Source of the DNA: NIOZ-UU35 sp964344175
Lineage (GTDB): Bacteria; Chloroflexota; Anaerolineae; Anaerolineales; UBA11858
Assembly: GCA_964344175.1 (NCBI GenBank)
Contig: CAYFMI010000004.1
Span: 1 to 64,000, forward strand
Length of the DNA: 64,000 nt
Direction: 5' to 3'
Part shown: positions 50,965 through 58,752 of the stretch, piece by piece
How positions within the stretch are numbered: position 1 is the stretch's first letter
Layout: every line of letters begins with the position of its first letter
Position numbers and translations under genes: made by a program
The notes under the pieces: generated by a model
Seen by the model: the letters and a program-made list of their open reading frames with translations, nothing else
What the model was told of the DNA's origin: nothing
Databases searched by the model: none

Positions 50965-52203
50965 ATGGAAACGCGCCCCATCGAGCCTGGCCTGTTAAGG
51001 ATTTTTCGCTACTTCACCAGCGTGGCAATGGTATATTTCGCCGCTCTGGTACTCTACACTGCCATCCAAACCGGCGAGGGCGATACCTTCCCCCAGATTC
51101 AGTCCTACATGAATTTTGGCACCAATCTGATCTTGCTGGGGTATCTTTACTGGGGGTGGCTGCGCCGCAAACTCAAACGCTACTATCTGCCCCTGGCATT
51201 GATCGCCGCGACGGTGGTCCCTATTTTCAGCAACCTAATCTACCTGGCCGACCCGCATGAAGAAGCCGCCTTCACAATCGTGCGCAGTTGGCTGCTCTTT
51301 CCGATCATGATCGTGCCGCTGGTGTTAATAGCCTGGCAATATCGCTTTCGCTATGTCGTCTTTTTTATCTTGTTTGCCACCCTTGTGGAATATTTCGTGC
51401 TCTTTCCGAAAATCAGCCACGTTGACTTCGAAACCATCCCTATTCTGGGTGGTCCGCTCATCCGCGCGTTTGCGTTTGGCACGGTGGGGCATATTGTCAC
51501 CCGCCTGACCGATACCCAGCGAGATCAACGCAAAAAGCTGATACAAGCCAACTTTCAGCTGGGTCAACACGCCCGCACCCTGGAACAACTCGCCGTCAGC
51601 CGCGAGCGCAACCGCCTGGCACGCGAACTCCACGACACCCTGGCGCACACCCTTAGCGGCTTGGCCGTCAATCTAGAGGCCATCAAAATTGTACTTGGAG
51701 GGGATAACGCCGAAGCCCTGCAAATGCTCAACCATGCGCTTGTTAATACCCGCACCGGCCTGAGCGATACCCGCCGGGCGCTTAAAGATCTGCGCGCGAA
51801 ATCTCTCGAAGATCTGGGGCTTCGCATTGCCATTCGCAATCTGGCGCACAATGCCGCCGCCCGCGCAGGGCTGGAAACCAACCTCGACATCGCCCGGCAG
51901 ATCCCCGACCTGCCGCCCGAAATCGAACAATCCTTGTTTCGCATCGCCCAGGAGGCGCTCGAAAATATTGTCAACCACGCCGAGGCCATAAACATGACCG
52001 TCACACTAAGTTACTCAAATTCGCGGCTTGAGTTATCGATCATGGATGATGGTATTGGGATTGATTTTACCAATGTGGATTTAGGCGAAAAACACGGCCT
52101 GCGAGGGATGCACGAACGCGCCGCAGGGGTGACTGCCGCTTTAGAGATTATCAGCGCCCCCGGAGAGGGCACCCATGTACGGGTAAGTTTGGAGTATCCC
52201 TAA
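50965..52203 (+). CDS. NarX/LiaS/DesK-type membrane histidine kinase
   Basis: A 412-residue kinase with about five or six membrane helices in the first ~190 residues and no large extracytoplasmic loop, suggesting a membrane-stress or envelope sensor. The HisKA_3 domain has RNRLARELHDTLAHTLSG, with the His in RELHDTLAH. The ATPase domain has QEALENIVNHAEA, DDGIGID and GLRGMHERA. It shares 1 base with the response regulator gene. It is divergent from the YbhF-like exporter and may control it, like LiaRS or antibiotic-sensing pairs. Confidence 0.92.
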   Translation: METRPIEPGLLRIFRYFTSVAMVYFAALVLYTAIQTGEGDTFPQIQSYMNFGTNLILLGYLYWGWLRRKLKRYYLPLALIAATVVPIFSNLIYLADPHEEAAFTIVRSWLLFPIMIVPLVLIAWQYRFRYVVFFILFATLVEYFVLFPKISHVDFETIPILGGPLIRAFAFGTVGHIVTRLTDTQRDQRKKLIQANFQLGQHARTLEQLAVSRERNRLARELHDTLAHTLSGLAVNLEAIKIVLGGDNAEALQMLNHALVNTRTGLSDTRRALKDLRAKSLEDLGLRIAIRNLAHNAAARAGLETNLDIARQIPDLPPEIEQSLFRIAQEALENIVNHAEAINMTVTLSYSNSRLELSIMDDGIGIDFTNVDLGEKHGLRGMHERAAGVTAALEIISAPGEGTHVRVSLEYP

Positions 52204-52847
52204 TGATCAAAGTGCTGATTTGCGACGACCAGGCCATTGTCTGTGAGGGGCTGCAAACCATCCTCGGCGCTTCACCAGACATCCAGGTTGTGGGCAACGC
52301 CCACGACGGCAGCGAAGTGTTGGAACTCGCCGAGAAAACCAAGCCCGACCTCGTCCTCATGGATCTCAAAATGCCGCTGACGAACGGGATTATTGCCACC
52401 CGCCAGATGCGGCAAAAACACCCCGAGATTCAAGTATTGGTGTTGACCACTTATGACGATGATGAATGGCTCTTCGATGCCATTCGCAGCGGGGCTGCTG
52501 GATACCTGCTCAAAGACACCCCACCAGAAGACCTGATTGAGGCCATTCGGGGGACTGTGGCCGGAAAATCTTTCGTAGACCCAAATGTGGCCGGGAAGCT
52601 GCTCTCCAGCTACCAAGAACACGTTCCCTCCGACGCGCTGCCGACCAGGCTAAAACTCAGCGACCGCGAGAAAGAGATCATCTCCTTGCTGGCGAAGGGC
52701 TTCACAAACGCCGATATTGCCCAACAACTTTTTCTGAGTGAGGGCACAGTGCGCAACTACACCAGTGAAATCTTTAAAAAACTTGGGGTTTCTGACCGCA
52801 CTCAGGCGGCGGTACTGGCCTTGCGCTATGGCCTCATTCAGGAATAA
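52203..52847 (+). CDS. NarL/LuxR-type response regulator
   Basis: The 214-residue protein has a receiver domain (ICDDQAIV, phospho-acceptor in VLMDLKMP, and YLLKDTPPEDL) and a C-terminal LuxR-type HTH (LSDREKEIISLLAKG, LSEGTVRNYTSEIFKKLGVSDR). It is coupled to the kinase gene by a TAATG overlap. It should bind DNA when phosphorylated; the palindrome at 50867-50901 is the nearest candidate site. Its end overlaps the convergent aldolase gene by 10 bp. Confidence 0.95.
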   Translation: MIKVLICDDQAIVCEGLQTILGASPDIQVVGNAHDGSEVLELAEKTKPDLVLMDLKMPLTNGIIATRQMRQKHPEIQVLVLTTYDDDEWLFDAIRSGAAGYLLKDTPPEDLIEAIRGTVAGKSFVDPNVAGKLLSSYQEHVPSDALPTRLKLSDREKEIISLLAKGFTNADIAQQLFLSEGTVRNYTSEIFKKLGVSDRTQAAVLALRYGLIQE

Positions 52848-53527
52848 CTCGCTGCGACCTTCAGGATCGACGAAGGGCGCTGAGGGGCATAGCGCTTTCC
52901 CAAAACTCGCAGAGCAGCCACCTCTGCATCATCCAGGGTTATCATTCTGCCGCCCATCCCGCGGGCGTAGAACAATGCCTGGGCCGTCGCCTCCACTGCT
53001 AATGCAGCCTGATAGGCCACTTTCAAGGATTCTCCGACCGCCACCAATCCATGATGCGCCATAATCGCCGCGCTTCCCTCCCCGACAAATTCACAGGTTA
53101 TATCGGCCAGCGCCTGTGTCCCCGGCCTACCGTAGTGAGCCACCGGGACGGCCGCGCCCAGGGCCATGGCCGATTCGTTCAACAACATCGGAAGAGCATC
53201 CTGCCCGGTGATGCTAAAAGCTGTCGCAAAAGGCGCATGGACATGTACAACTGCGGCGACATCCTGCCGCTGCTGATAAAAGGTCAGATGCAAGGCCAAC
53301 TCGCTGGTGGGTAGCCACCGCCCCGCGACCAGCTTACCCTCCAGATCTACCACACAAATATCTCGCCACTTACGGCGCCGATACGGCATGCCGCTGGGCG
53401 TCACCGCGACCAGATCATCCCCCCGGTGCAATACGCTCAAATTCCCCTGCCCATTGCGGACAAGCCCCTCCGTGAACAACTGCAAGCCAAATTCAACGAT
53501 CTCTTTCCGTATCTTGTTTAAGCTCAT
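52838..53527 (-). CDS. Class II aldolase/adducin-family protein
   Basis: A 229-residue protein of the fuculose/rhamnulose-phosphate aldolase fold. The zinc ligands include the His pair in VVHVHAPFATAF and the later His in MAHHGLVAVG. The acidic catalytic residue is expected in NESAMALGAAVP. Substrate may be a sugar phosphate, or methylthioribulose-phosphate in dehydratase relatives. No sugar kinase is adjacent, so the pathway is open. Convergent with the response regulator gene by a 10 bp overlap. Confidence 0.88.
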   Translation of the reverse strand: MSLNKIRKEIVEFGLQLFTEGLVRNGQGNLSVLHRGDDLVAVTPSGMPYRRRKWRDICVVDLEGKLVAGRWLPTSELALHLTFYQQRQDVAAVVHVHAPFATAFSITGQDALPMLLNESAMALGAAVPVAHYGRPGTQALADITCEFVGEGSAAIMAHHGLVAVGESLKVAYQAALAVEATAQALFYARGMGGRMITLDDAEVAALRVLGKRYAPQRPSSILKVAASYS

Positions 53528-53608
53528 CTAACACCTCACTAAAAAATCTTCGCTGTGAAAGATACCACATTCCACGATATAATTCAGCCGCCGCACTGAG
53601 GCCGCATT

Positions 53609-54424
53609 ATGCAAAAATATTTCAAAAAACACATTGCCCTTACCAACGAGCATGGCTCTTGGGTATTTTTACTCAGCCCGCTGCTGATTGGTATATTCGC
53701 CGGTTCTAGTTGGTCATCGATTACGGTATATCTAATCCTGGCAGCCTTGTCCGGCTTCCTCATCCGCCAACCAATTGTCATCGCCGTTAAAGCCTATATG
53801 GGGCGTCGCTCGCGCGCAGATTTGCCCGCAGCCCGCTTTTGGATGGTGATCTACGCGGTGATTGGCGTTCTGATGGTTATCGGGTTAATCTGGCGGGGCT
53901 TTGGTTACTTGCTTTGGCTGGTGCTGCCCGGCCTGCCTGTTTTCATCTGGCACCTCTATCTCGTCAGCCGAAGAAGCGAACGCCGCCAAATGGGCATTGA
54001 GATTGTCGCCAGCGGTGTGCTGGCGTTGGCCGCACCAGCAGGCTATTGGATTGGCATTGGATACCCCGATGCACAGGGATGGTGGCTGTGGGCATTAGCC
54101 TGGCTGCAATCAGCTGCCTCGATCGTGTATGCCTATTTGCGATTAGAGCAACGCCAATGGAGCGATTCCCCCTCAATGGGAGTCCGTTTTGCCCGGGGGC
54201 GCCGCGCCTTGCTGTACACGAGTTTCAACCTGATCTTTGTGGCGATTCTATCCCTTATGGAAATCCTCCCCCCCTGGCTGTTCCTTCCCTATCTCATCCA
54301 GTGGTTGGAAACTTTATGGGGAACATACAACCCCGCTGTCGGCGTCAAGCCCACCACAATTGGCTTCCGCCAGCTAGCCGTCAGCGCCTTGTTTACAATT
54401 GCATTCATTTTGGCCTGGCGCTAG
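53609..54424 (+). CDS. YwiC-like integral membrane protein
   Basis: A 271-residue membrane protein with about eight hydrophobic segments. The N-terminus KHIALTNEHGSWVFLLSPLLIG matches the conserved NEHG/QHGAW motif of the YwiC-like family, and SGFLIRQPIVIAVKAYMGRRSR follows. The function of the family is unknown. In other bacteria it often sits beside respiratory or cofactor genes; here it is alone, between the aldolase and a DUF4870 gene. Confidence 0.75.
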   Translation: MQKYFKKHIALTNEHGSWVFLLSPLLIGIFAGSSWSSITVYLILAALSGFLIRQPIVIAVKAYMGRRSRADLPAARFWMVIYAVIGVLMVIGLIWRGFGYLLWLVLPGLPVFIWHLYLVSRRSERRQMGIEIVASGVLALAAPAGYWIGIGYPDAQGWWLWALAWLQSAASIVYAYLRLEQRQWSDSPSMGVRFARGRRALLYTSFNLIFVAILSLMEILPPWLFLPYLIQWLETLWGTYNPAVGVKPTTIGFRQLAVSALFTIAFILAWR

Positions 54425-54552
54425 GCTAATTATCCCGCAACCACCCTGTACGATTGGGGTTATTTTCACTGAAACACCCTTGCATGTTCTGGGGATTATT
54501 GTAAAATCATTGTATTGAAAGACCGTGCAACGAATTGAATTGGAGGATTAGC

Positions 54553-54882
54553 ATGACTGAACAACCGATGAACCCTGAAATTACCAGTGACGACAAACTC
54601 TGGGCTGCCCTCGGCTACCCCATTGTGCTCGTTGCCCTGATTGCCATCTTGATGGAAGACAAGAAAGCGCGTCCGTTCATCAAGTATCATGCAGTGCAAT
54701 CATTAGCGCTCAATGTTGTAATCTTAGTAATATCTATTCTCTTAGGTTTTACTGTGATAGGTCTCCTTTGCGCCCCCCTGCTTTGGTTTGTGACCTTCTG
54801 GCCCGCGTACGAGGCCTACAATGGCAAGTACATCGAACTCCCTGTGATTACCGACTTCCTTAAAAACCAGGGCTGGGTTTAA
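54553..54882 (+). CDS. DUF4870/Tic20-like small membrane protein
   Basis: TGGAGG lies before the ATG at 54553; the frame extends to 54535 from a weaker start. The 109-residue protein has a soluble start, DKLWAALGYP, the KARPFIKYHAVQSLALNV motif and two to three hydrophobic helices. This is the DUF4870 pattern. Function is unknown, although Tic20-like proteins have been linked to envelope biogenesis. It ends at a strong terminator. Confidence 0.8.
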   Translation: MTEQPMNPEITSDDKLWAALGYPIVLVALIAILMEDKKARPFIKYHAVQSLALNVVILVISILLGFTVIGLLCAPLLWFVTFWPAYEAYNGKYIELPVITDFLKNQGWV

Positions 54883-54903
54883 TTTTATCGCCGAATGGGG
54901 AGT

Positions 54904-54939
54904 AAAAAGGTGTGAAGAAAGTATACTTCACACCTTTTT
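54904..54939 (+). terminator. Rho-independent terminator
   Basis: AAAAAGGTGTGAAG (54904-54917) pairs perfectly with CTTCACACCTTTTT (54926-54939), loop of 8 bases, ending in a T-run. Confidence 0.9.
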
Positions 54940-54953
54940 ATTCCCCAACCGAA

Positions 54954-54982
54954 TTGGCATTTTCGCACTTGTGATATATAAT
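54954..54982 (+). promoter_or_regulatory. Sigma-70 promoter of the gcv operon
   Basis: TTGGCA (54954-54959), a 17-base spacer and a perfect TATAAT (54977-54982), about 55 bases before the glycine riboswitch. Confidence 0.7.
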
Positions 54983-55038
54983 GAAATCTGAAACTTACGC
55001 TTAGCAACGCAGCAACCAACATTCAAATAAACCGATTT

Positions 55039-55233
55039 CTGGGGAGAGACTCGCATTCGTTGCGGGCACCGAAGGGGCAAACTCTGAGCAAAGACGAAGA
55101 GTGAAACTCTCAGGTAAAAGGACCCGGTTATCGAGCAACCTCTGGAAAGTTGCTGGCAGCCCAAAAGCCAGATTCCAACACCGACGGGGCAAGCCCTGCC
55201 AGGCAGGGCGAATCTCTCAGGTTTACGACAGAG
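55039..55233 (+). promoter_or_regulatory. Tandem glycine riboswitch
   Basis: Two glycine aptamers stand in tandem. Aptamer 1 (about 55039-55133) has GGGGAGAGACTCGC, CACCGAAGGGGCAAAC and ACTCTCAGGTAAAAGGACC. Aptamer 2 (about 55138-55233) has CTCTGGAAAG, CACCGACGGGGCAAGCC and ATCTCTCAGGT. The closing P1 helix of aptamer 2 pairs CTCTG (55140-55144) with CAGAG (55229-55233). That CAGAG overlaps the left arm of the terminator beginning at 55230, so glycine binding should block termination. This makes a transcriptional ON switch for gcvH, gcvPA and gcvPB. Confidence 0.93.
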
Positions 55234-55270
55234 CGCACGCCGAGTATCTACGCGTGCGCTCTTTGCTTCT
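55230..55270 (+). terminator. Expression-platform terminator of the glycine riboswitch
   Basis: AGAGCGCACGC (55230-55240) pairs perfectly with GCGTGCGCTCT (55252-55262), followed by a T-rich stretch (TTGCTTCT). Its left arm shares bases with P1 of aptamer 2, so it and the ligand-bound fold are mutually exclusive. Confidence 0.8.
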
Positions 55271-55297
55271 ACCCAAGAAACAAAATAGGAGATAATT

Positions 55298-55681
55298 ATG
55301 AACTTCCCCAAAGACCTCAAATACACCAAAAACGATGAATGGATTCGTGTCGAGGGCGAAATTGGCACCGTTGGTATCACCGACTATGCCCAAGACTCGC
55401 TCTCTGATATTGTCTTCGTGGAATATCTGGTTTTCGAGGGCGACAGCGTTACCCAGGGCGATTCGTGCGCCACGGTCGAATCGGTCAAAGCAGCGGCAGA
55501 TGTCTATGTGCCCGTCAGCGGCGAAATTATCGCCGTCAACGAAGATCTGCCCGATGCCCCTGAGGCGGTCAATAGCGATCCCTACGGCTCCTGGATGGTC
55601 AAGGTCAAACTCTCTGATCCCGCCGAGTTAGACGACTTGCTGGATGCTGAAACTGCCGAGACGATGGAACGCGACCATTAA
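55298..55681 (+). CDS. gcvH: Glycine cleavage system H protein
   Basis: GcvH is the lipoyl carrier that moves the aminomethyl group between the P, T and L proteins. The 127-residue protein has TVGITDYAQDSLSDIVFVEY, the lipoyl-Lys in ESVKAAADVY and the PVSGEI and NSDPYGSWMVKVK motifs. A good SD (AGGAG) precedes the ATG. It is the first gene of the operon behind the riboswitch. The lipoyl-attachment site is intact. No gcvT is present in the window. Confidence 0.96.
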   Translation: MNFPKDLKYTKNDEWIRVEGEIGTVGITDYAQDSLSDIVFVEYLVFEGDSVTQGDSCATVESVKAAADVYVPVSGEIIAVNEDLPDAPEAVNSDPYGSWMVKVKLSDPAELDDLLDAETAETMERDH

Positions 55682-55760
55682 TTCGTAGTTGGTTGCCAGT
55701 TGATCGTTGGTGGATGTTAGGCCACTTCTTCAGCACCACTAACCACGCAAAGGAGTTATT

Positions 55761-57104
55761 ATGTTCTTACCGCATACCGACGCGGATCGTCAGGCCATGC
55801 TAAAAGCGATTGGTGTGAAAAGTATGAAAGAACTTTTCCAGTCGCTGCCGGGCGATCATCTCTATCCCGATATGGGCCTCCCCAATAGCGTAACCGAAAT
55901 GGAAGCGCTTGAGGAAATTCAGTATATTGCCGATGCCAATGAAACCGTCGGCGAACTGGTGTCTTTCCTTGGCGCAGGGGCCTACAATCACTACTCCCCC
56001 ACCGTCGTCGATTCCCTGCTGCGGCGCGGCGAGTTCTATACCGCTTACACACCCTACCAGCCAGAAATTTCGCAGGGTACGCTGCAAGCCACCTTCGAAT
56101 ACCAGAGTATGATTGTCAATCTCACAGGGATGGATGCTTCGAACGCTTCGCACTACGATGGCGCCACCGCCGTGGCTGAGGCCGTCAACATGGCCTATCA
56201 CAACTTCCGCGGGCGACGCACGAAGATTGTGCTCTCATCGGGCTTGCATCCTCACTACCGGGAAACCGTACACACGTACAGTCAGGATTCGAGCCTCCAT
56301 GTTGAAGGTGAAGACACCCCTCCCGACGCCGGGCCTGATGCGCTGATCTCCCTGATCGATAAGGATACCGCCCTGGTTGCCGTGCAATATCCCGATTTCT
56401 TTGGCCGCATTTTCGACTATACCAAACTGGTCGAAGCAGCCCACGCCGAGGGCGCGCTGGTGGCAATTCATGTCAACCCCTTAGCGCTCGGTCTGCTCAA
56501 GCCCCCCGGAGAATTTGGCGCCGACATTGTCACAGGCGAGGGGCAAACGCTGGGCATTCCGCTTTCATTCGGCGGCCCTTACCTGGGCATTTTCGCCACC
56601 CGCGAAAAATATGTCCGCAAAATGGCCGGGCGTATTGTGGGTGAAACCGAAGACACCCGCGGGCAGCGCGGCTACGTGCTTACCTTGAGTACCCGCGAAC
56701 AACATATCCGCAGAGAACGCGCCACCTCGAACATTTGCACAAACCAGGGCCTGCTGGCGCTGGCGGCGGCCATTTACCTTAGCTTGCTGGGCAAGCAAGG
56801 GCTGCGCCAGGTTGCCGAATTAAACTACCACAAAGCGCATTACGCCGCCGATCAAATTGCCGCTTTACCAGGCTACGAACTTGCTTTTGACAGCCCCTTC
56901 TTCAATGAATTCAGCGTGCGCTGCCCCAAGCCCGCCGCCGAAATCAACGACCGGATGCTCGGGTACGACATTCTGGGTGGATACGACCTCGGCCAGACCG
57001 ATCCTGAACTCAGCAATCTCTTACTCGTAGCCGTTACTGAAATGATTAGCCGAGAAGAAATCGACCACTTTGTACAGGCGCTTGCGGAGGTTTCGAATGA
57101 CTGA
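55761..57104 (+). CDS. gcvPA: Glycine dehydrogenase subunit 1 (GcvPA)
   Basis: The 447-residue protein is the N-terminal half of the two-subunit glycine decarboxylase. LSFLGAGAYNHYSP-like, EFYTAYTPYQPEISQGTLQ and MDASNASHYDGATAVAEA segments are family hallmarks. It has no PLP-Lys; that lies in subunit 2. With GcvPB it decarboxylates glycine and loads GcvH. It starts 79 bases after gcvH and overlaps gcvPB by 8 bp, so subunit synthesis is coupled. Confidence 0.96.
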   Translation: MFLPHTDADRQAMLKAIGVKSMKELFQSLPGDHLYPDMGLPNSVTEMEALEEIQYIADANETVGELVSFLGAGAYNHYSPTVVDSLLRRGEFYTAYTPYQPEISQGTLQATFEYQSMIVNLTGMDASNASHYDGATAVAEAVNMAYHNFRGRRTKIVLSSGLHPHYRETVHTYSQDSSLHVEGEDTPPDAGPDALISLIDKDTALVAVQYPDFFGRIFDYTKLVEAAHAEGALVAIHVNPLALGLLKPPGEFGADIVTGEGQTLGIPLSFGGPYLGIFATREKYVRKMAGRIVGETEDTRGQRGYVLTLSTREQHIRRERATSNICTNQGLLALAAAIYLSLLGKQGLRQVAELNYHKAHYAADQIAALPGYELAFDSPFFNEFSVRCPKPAAEINDRMLGYDILGGYDLGQTDPELSNLLLVAVTEMISREEIDHFVQALAEVSND

Positions 57105-58587
57105 GCAACCCACCAAATCCAAAGTTGAACCCACCGTTTACGATCTCTCTTCGCCGGGACGCCAGGGGGCTTACTACCCCGCGCCGGATGTGCCCACCAG
57201 CGAAATTCCAGCATTCCTGATACGGGAGGATTTACCACTCCCTGAGCTATCTGAGATTGATGTGGTACGGCACTTCACGCGGCTCTCGCAGTTGAATCAC
57301 GGTGTCGATACCGGGTTTTACCCCCTGGGGTCGTGTACCATGAAATACAACCCCAAAATTAATGAAGTCACCGCTCGCATGGCCGGGTTCGCTCAGGTGC
57401 ATCCTCTCCAACCAGAAGAGACCACCCAGGGCGCTATCGGGCTGATTTTCGAGTTACAAGAATGGCTCAAAGCCATCAGCGGCTTCGCCGGTGTTAGCTT
57501 GCAACCCGCAGCCGGCGCGCACGGCGAACTGACCGGCGTACTGATCATGCGCGCCTACCACAATGCCCGCGGCGACAAGAAACGCACCAAGATGCTCATT
57601 CCCGACTCGGCCCACGGCACCAACCCGGCCACATCGGCAATGAGTGATCTGAAAGTTGTCCAGCTTCCCTCCGATGGGCGCGGCAACGTCGATTTGGATG
57701 CCCTCAAAGCCGAGTGCGACGACACCCTGGCAGGCATCATGATTACCAACCCCAATACCCTGGGCCTCTTCGACGAGAACATCAAGCAGGTTTGCGATAT
57801 GGTGCACGAGGCCGGCGGTCTGGTCTACGGCGATGGCGCCAACCTGAATGCCATGATGGGCATCTCGCGCCCGGCAGACTGCGGCGTGGACGTAATGCAC
57901 TTCAACCTGCACAAAACCTTCTCGACGCCACACGGCGGCGGCGGGCCTGGCTCCGGCCCGGTGGGTGTGAACGCTGAGTTAGCCGAGTTCTTGCCTGGCC
58001 CAATCGCAGCCGTACTCGACGAAGGCAACGCCGAAGAACCGCCTTTCTTCGGCTGGATGTACCCCGAAAAAAGCATCGGACGCGTCAAGGCCTTCCACGG
58101 CCACTTTGGCATCATGGTACGCGCCTTCACCTACATGCTCATGCTGGGCGGCAACGGACTGCGCGAGGCATCTGAGCACGCCGTGCTGAACGCCAACTAT
58201 TTGCAAGCCCTCCTGCGGGATACCTACCAGATCCCTCACGACCGCATCTGTATGCACGAGTTTGTTATGGAAGGCCATTGGGACGATGTGCCCGACATCC
58301 ATGCGTTGGATATTTCTAAGCGCCTGATGGATTTCGGCTTCCACCCCCCCACGAACTACTTCCCATTGATCGTACCCGAAGCCTTAATGATCGAGCCGAC
58401 CGAAACGGAGAGCAAAGAAACCCTGGATGCCTTCGCCGATACCTTGATCCAAATTGCGGAAGAAGCGCGCACAAACCCAGAACTTCTCCAGACCGCGCCA
58501 CACGACACTCCCTTTGGCCGTCTTGACGAGGTCAAAGCGGCCCGCGAGTTGGTGCTGTGCTGCTGGCTGCCCGATTCGACAGAATAA
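57097..58587 (+). CDS. gcvPB: Glycine dehydrogenase subunit 2 (GcvPB)
   Basis: The start at 57097 overlaps gcvPA by 8 bp; the frame extends to 57070 inside gcvPA. The 496-residue protein carries the PLP-Lys in NLHKTFSTPHGGGGPG, LGSCTMKYNPKIN near the start and HGTNPATSAMS. It is the catalytic subunit of the two-part P protein. The gene ends at a strong hairpin terminator, so the operon is gcvH-gcvPA-gcvPB, with the T and L proteins encoded elsewhere. Confidence 0.96.
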   Translation: MTEQPTKSKVEPTVYDLSSPGRQGAYYPAPDVPTSEIPAFLIREDLPLPELSEIDVVRHFTRLSQLNHGVDTGFYPLGSCTMKYNPKINEVTARMAGFAQVHPLQPEETTQGAIGLIFELQEWLKAISGFAGVSLQPAAGAHGELTGVLIMRAYHNARGDKKRTKMLIPDSAHGTNPATSAMSDLKVVQLPSDGRGNVDLDALKAECDDTLAGIMITNPNTLGLFDENIKQVCDMVHEAGGLVYGDGANLNAMMGISRPADCGVDVMHFNLHKTFSTPHGGGGPGSGPVGVNAELAEFLPGPIAAVLDEGNAEEPPFFGWMYPEKSIGRVKAFHGHFGIMVRAFTYMLMLGGNGLREASEHAVLNANYLQALLRDTYQIPHDRICMHEFVMEGHWDDVPDIHALDISKRLMDFGFHPPTNYFPLIVPEALMIEPTETESKETLDAFADTLIQIAEEARTNPELLQTAPHDTPFGRLDEVKAARELVLCCWLPDSTE

Positions 58588-58612
58588 CAAATTACTTCCA
58601 GACATAAATAAT

Positions 58613-58655
58613 CACAAAAACAGGGTTCCGGTGTAACTGGAACCCTGTTTTTGTG
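58613..58655 (+). terminator. Terminator of the gcv operon
   Basis: A perfect 17-bp stem, CACAAAAACAGGGTTCC (58613-58629) and its complement (58639-58655), with a T-run in the right arm. The A-run in the left arm could also serve the minus strand. Confidence 0.92.
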
Positions 58656-58752
58656 AAACAAATCACCGCCTGCTATATTTGATTTTGAAATATTTGCATC
58701 CCCTGCCTGATGGTAAAATACAGGCCCTATCATCCCTATTGAGGACAACAGT

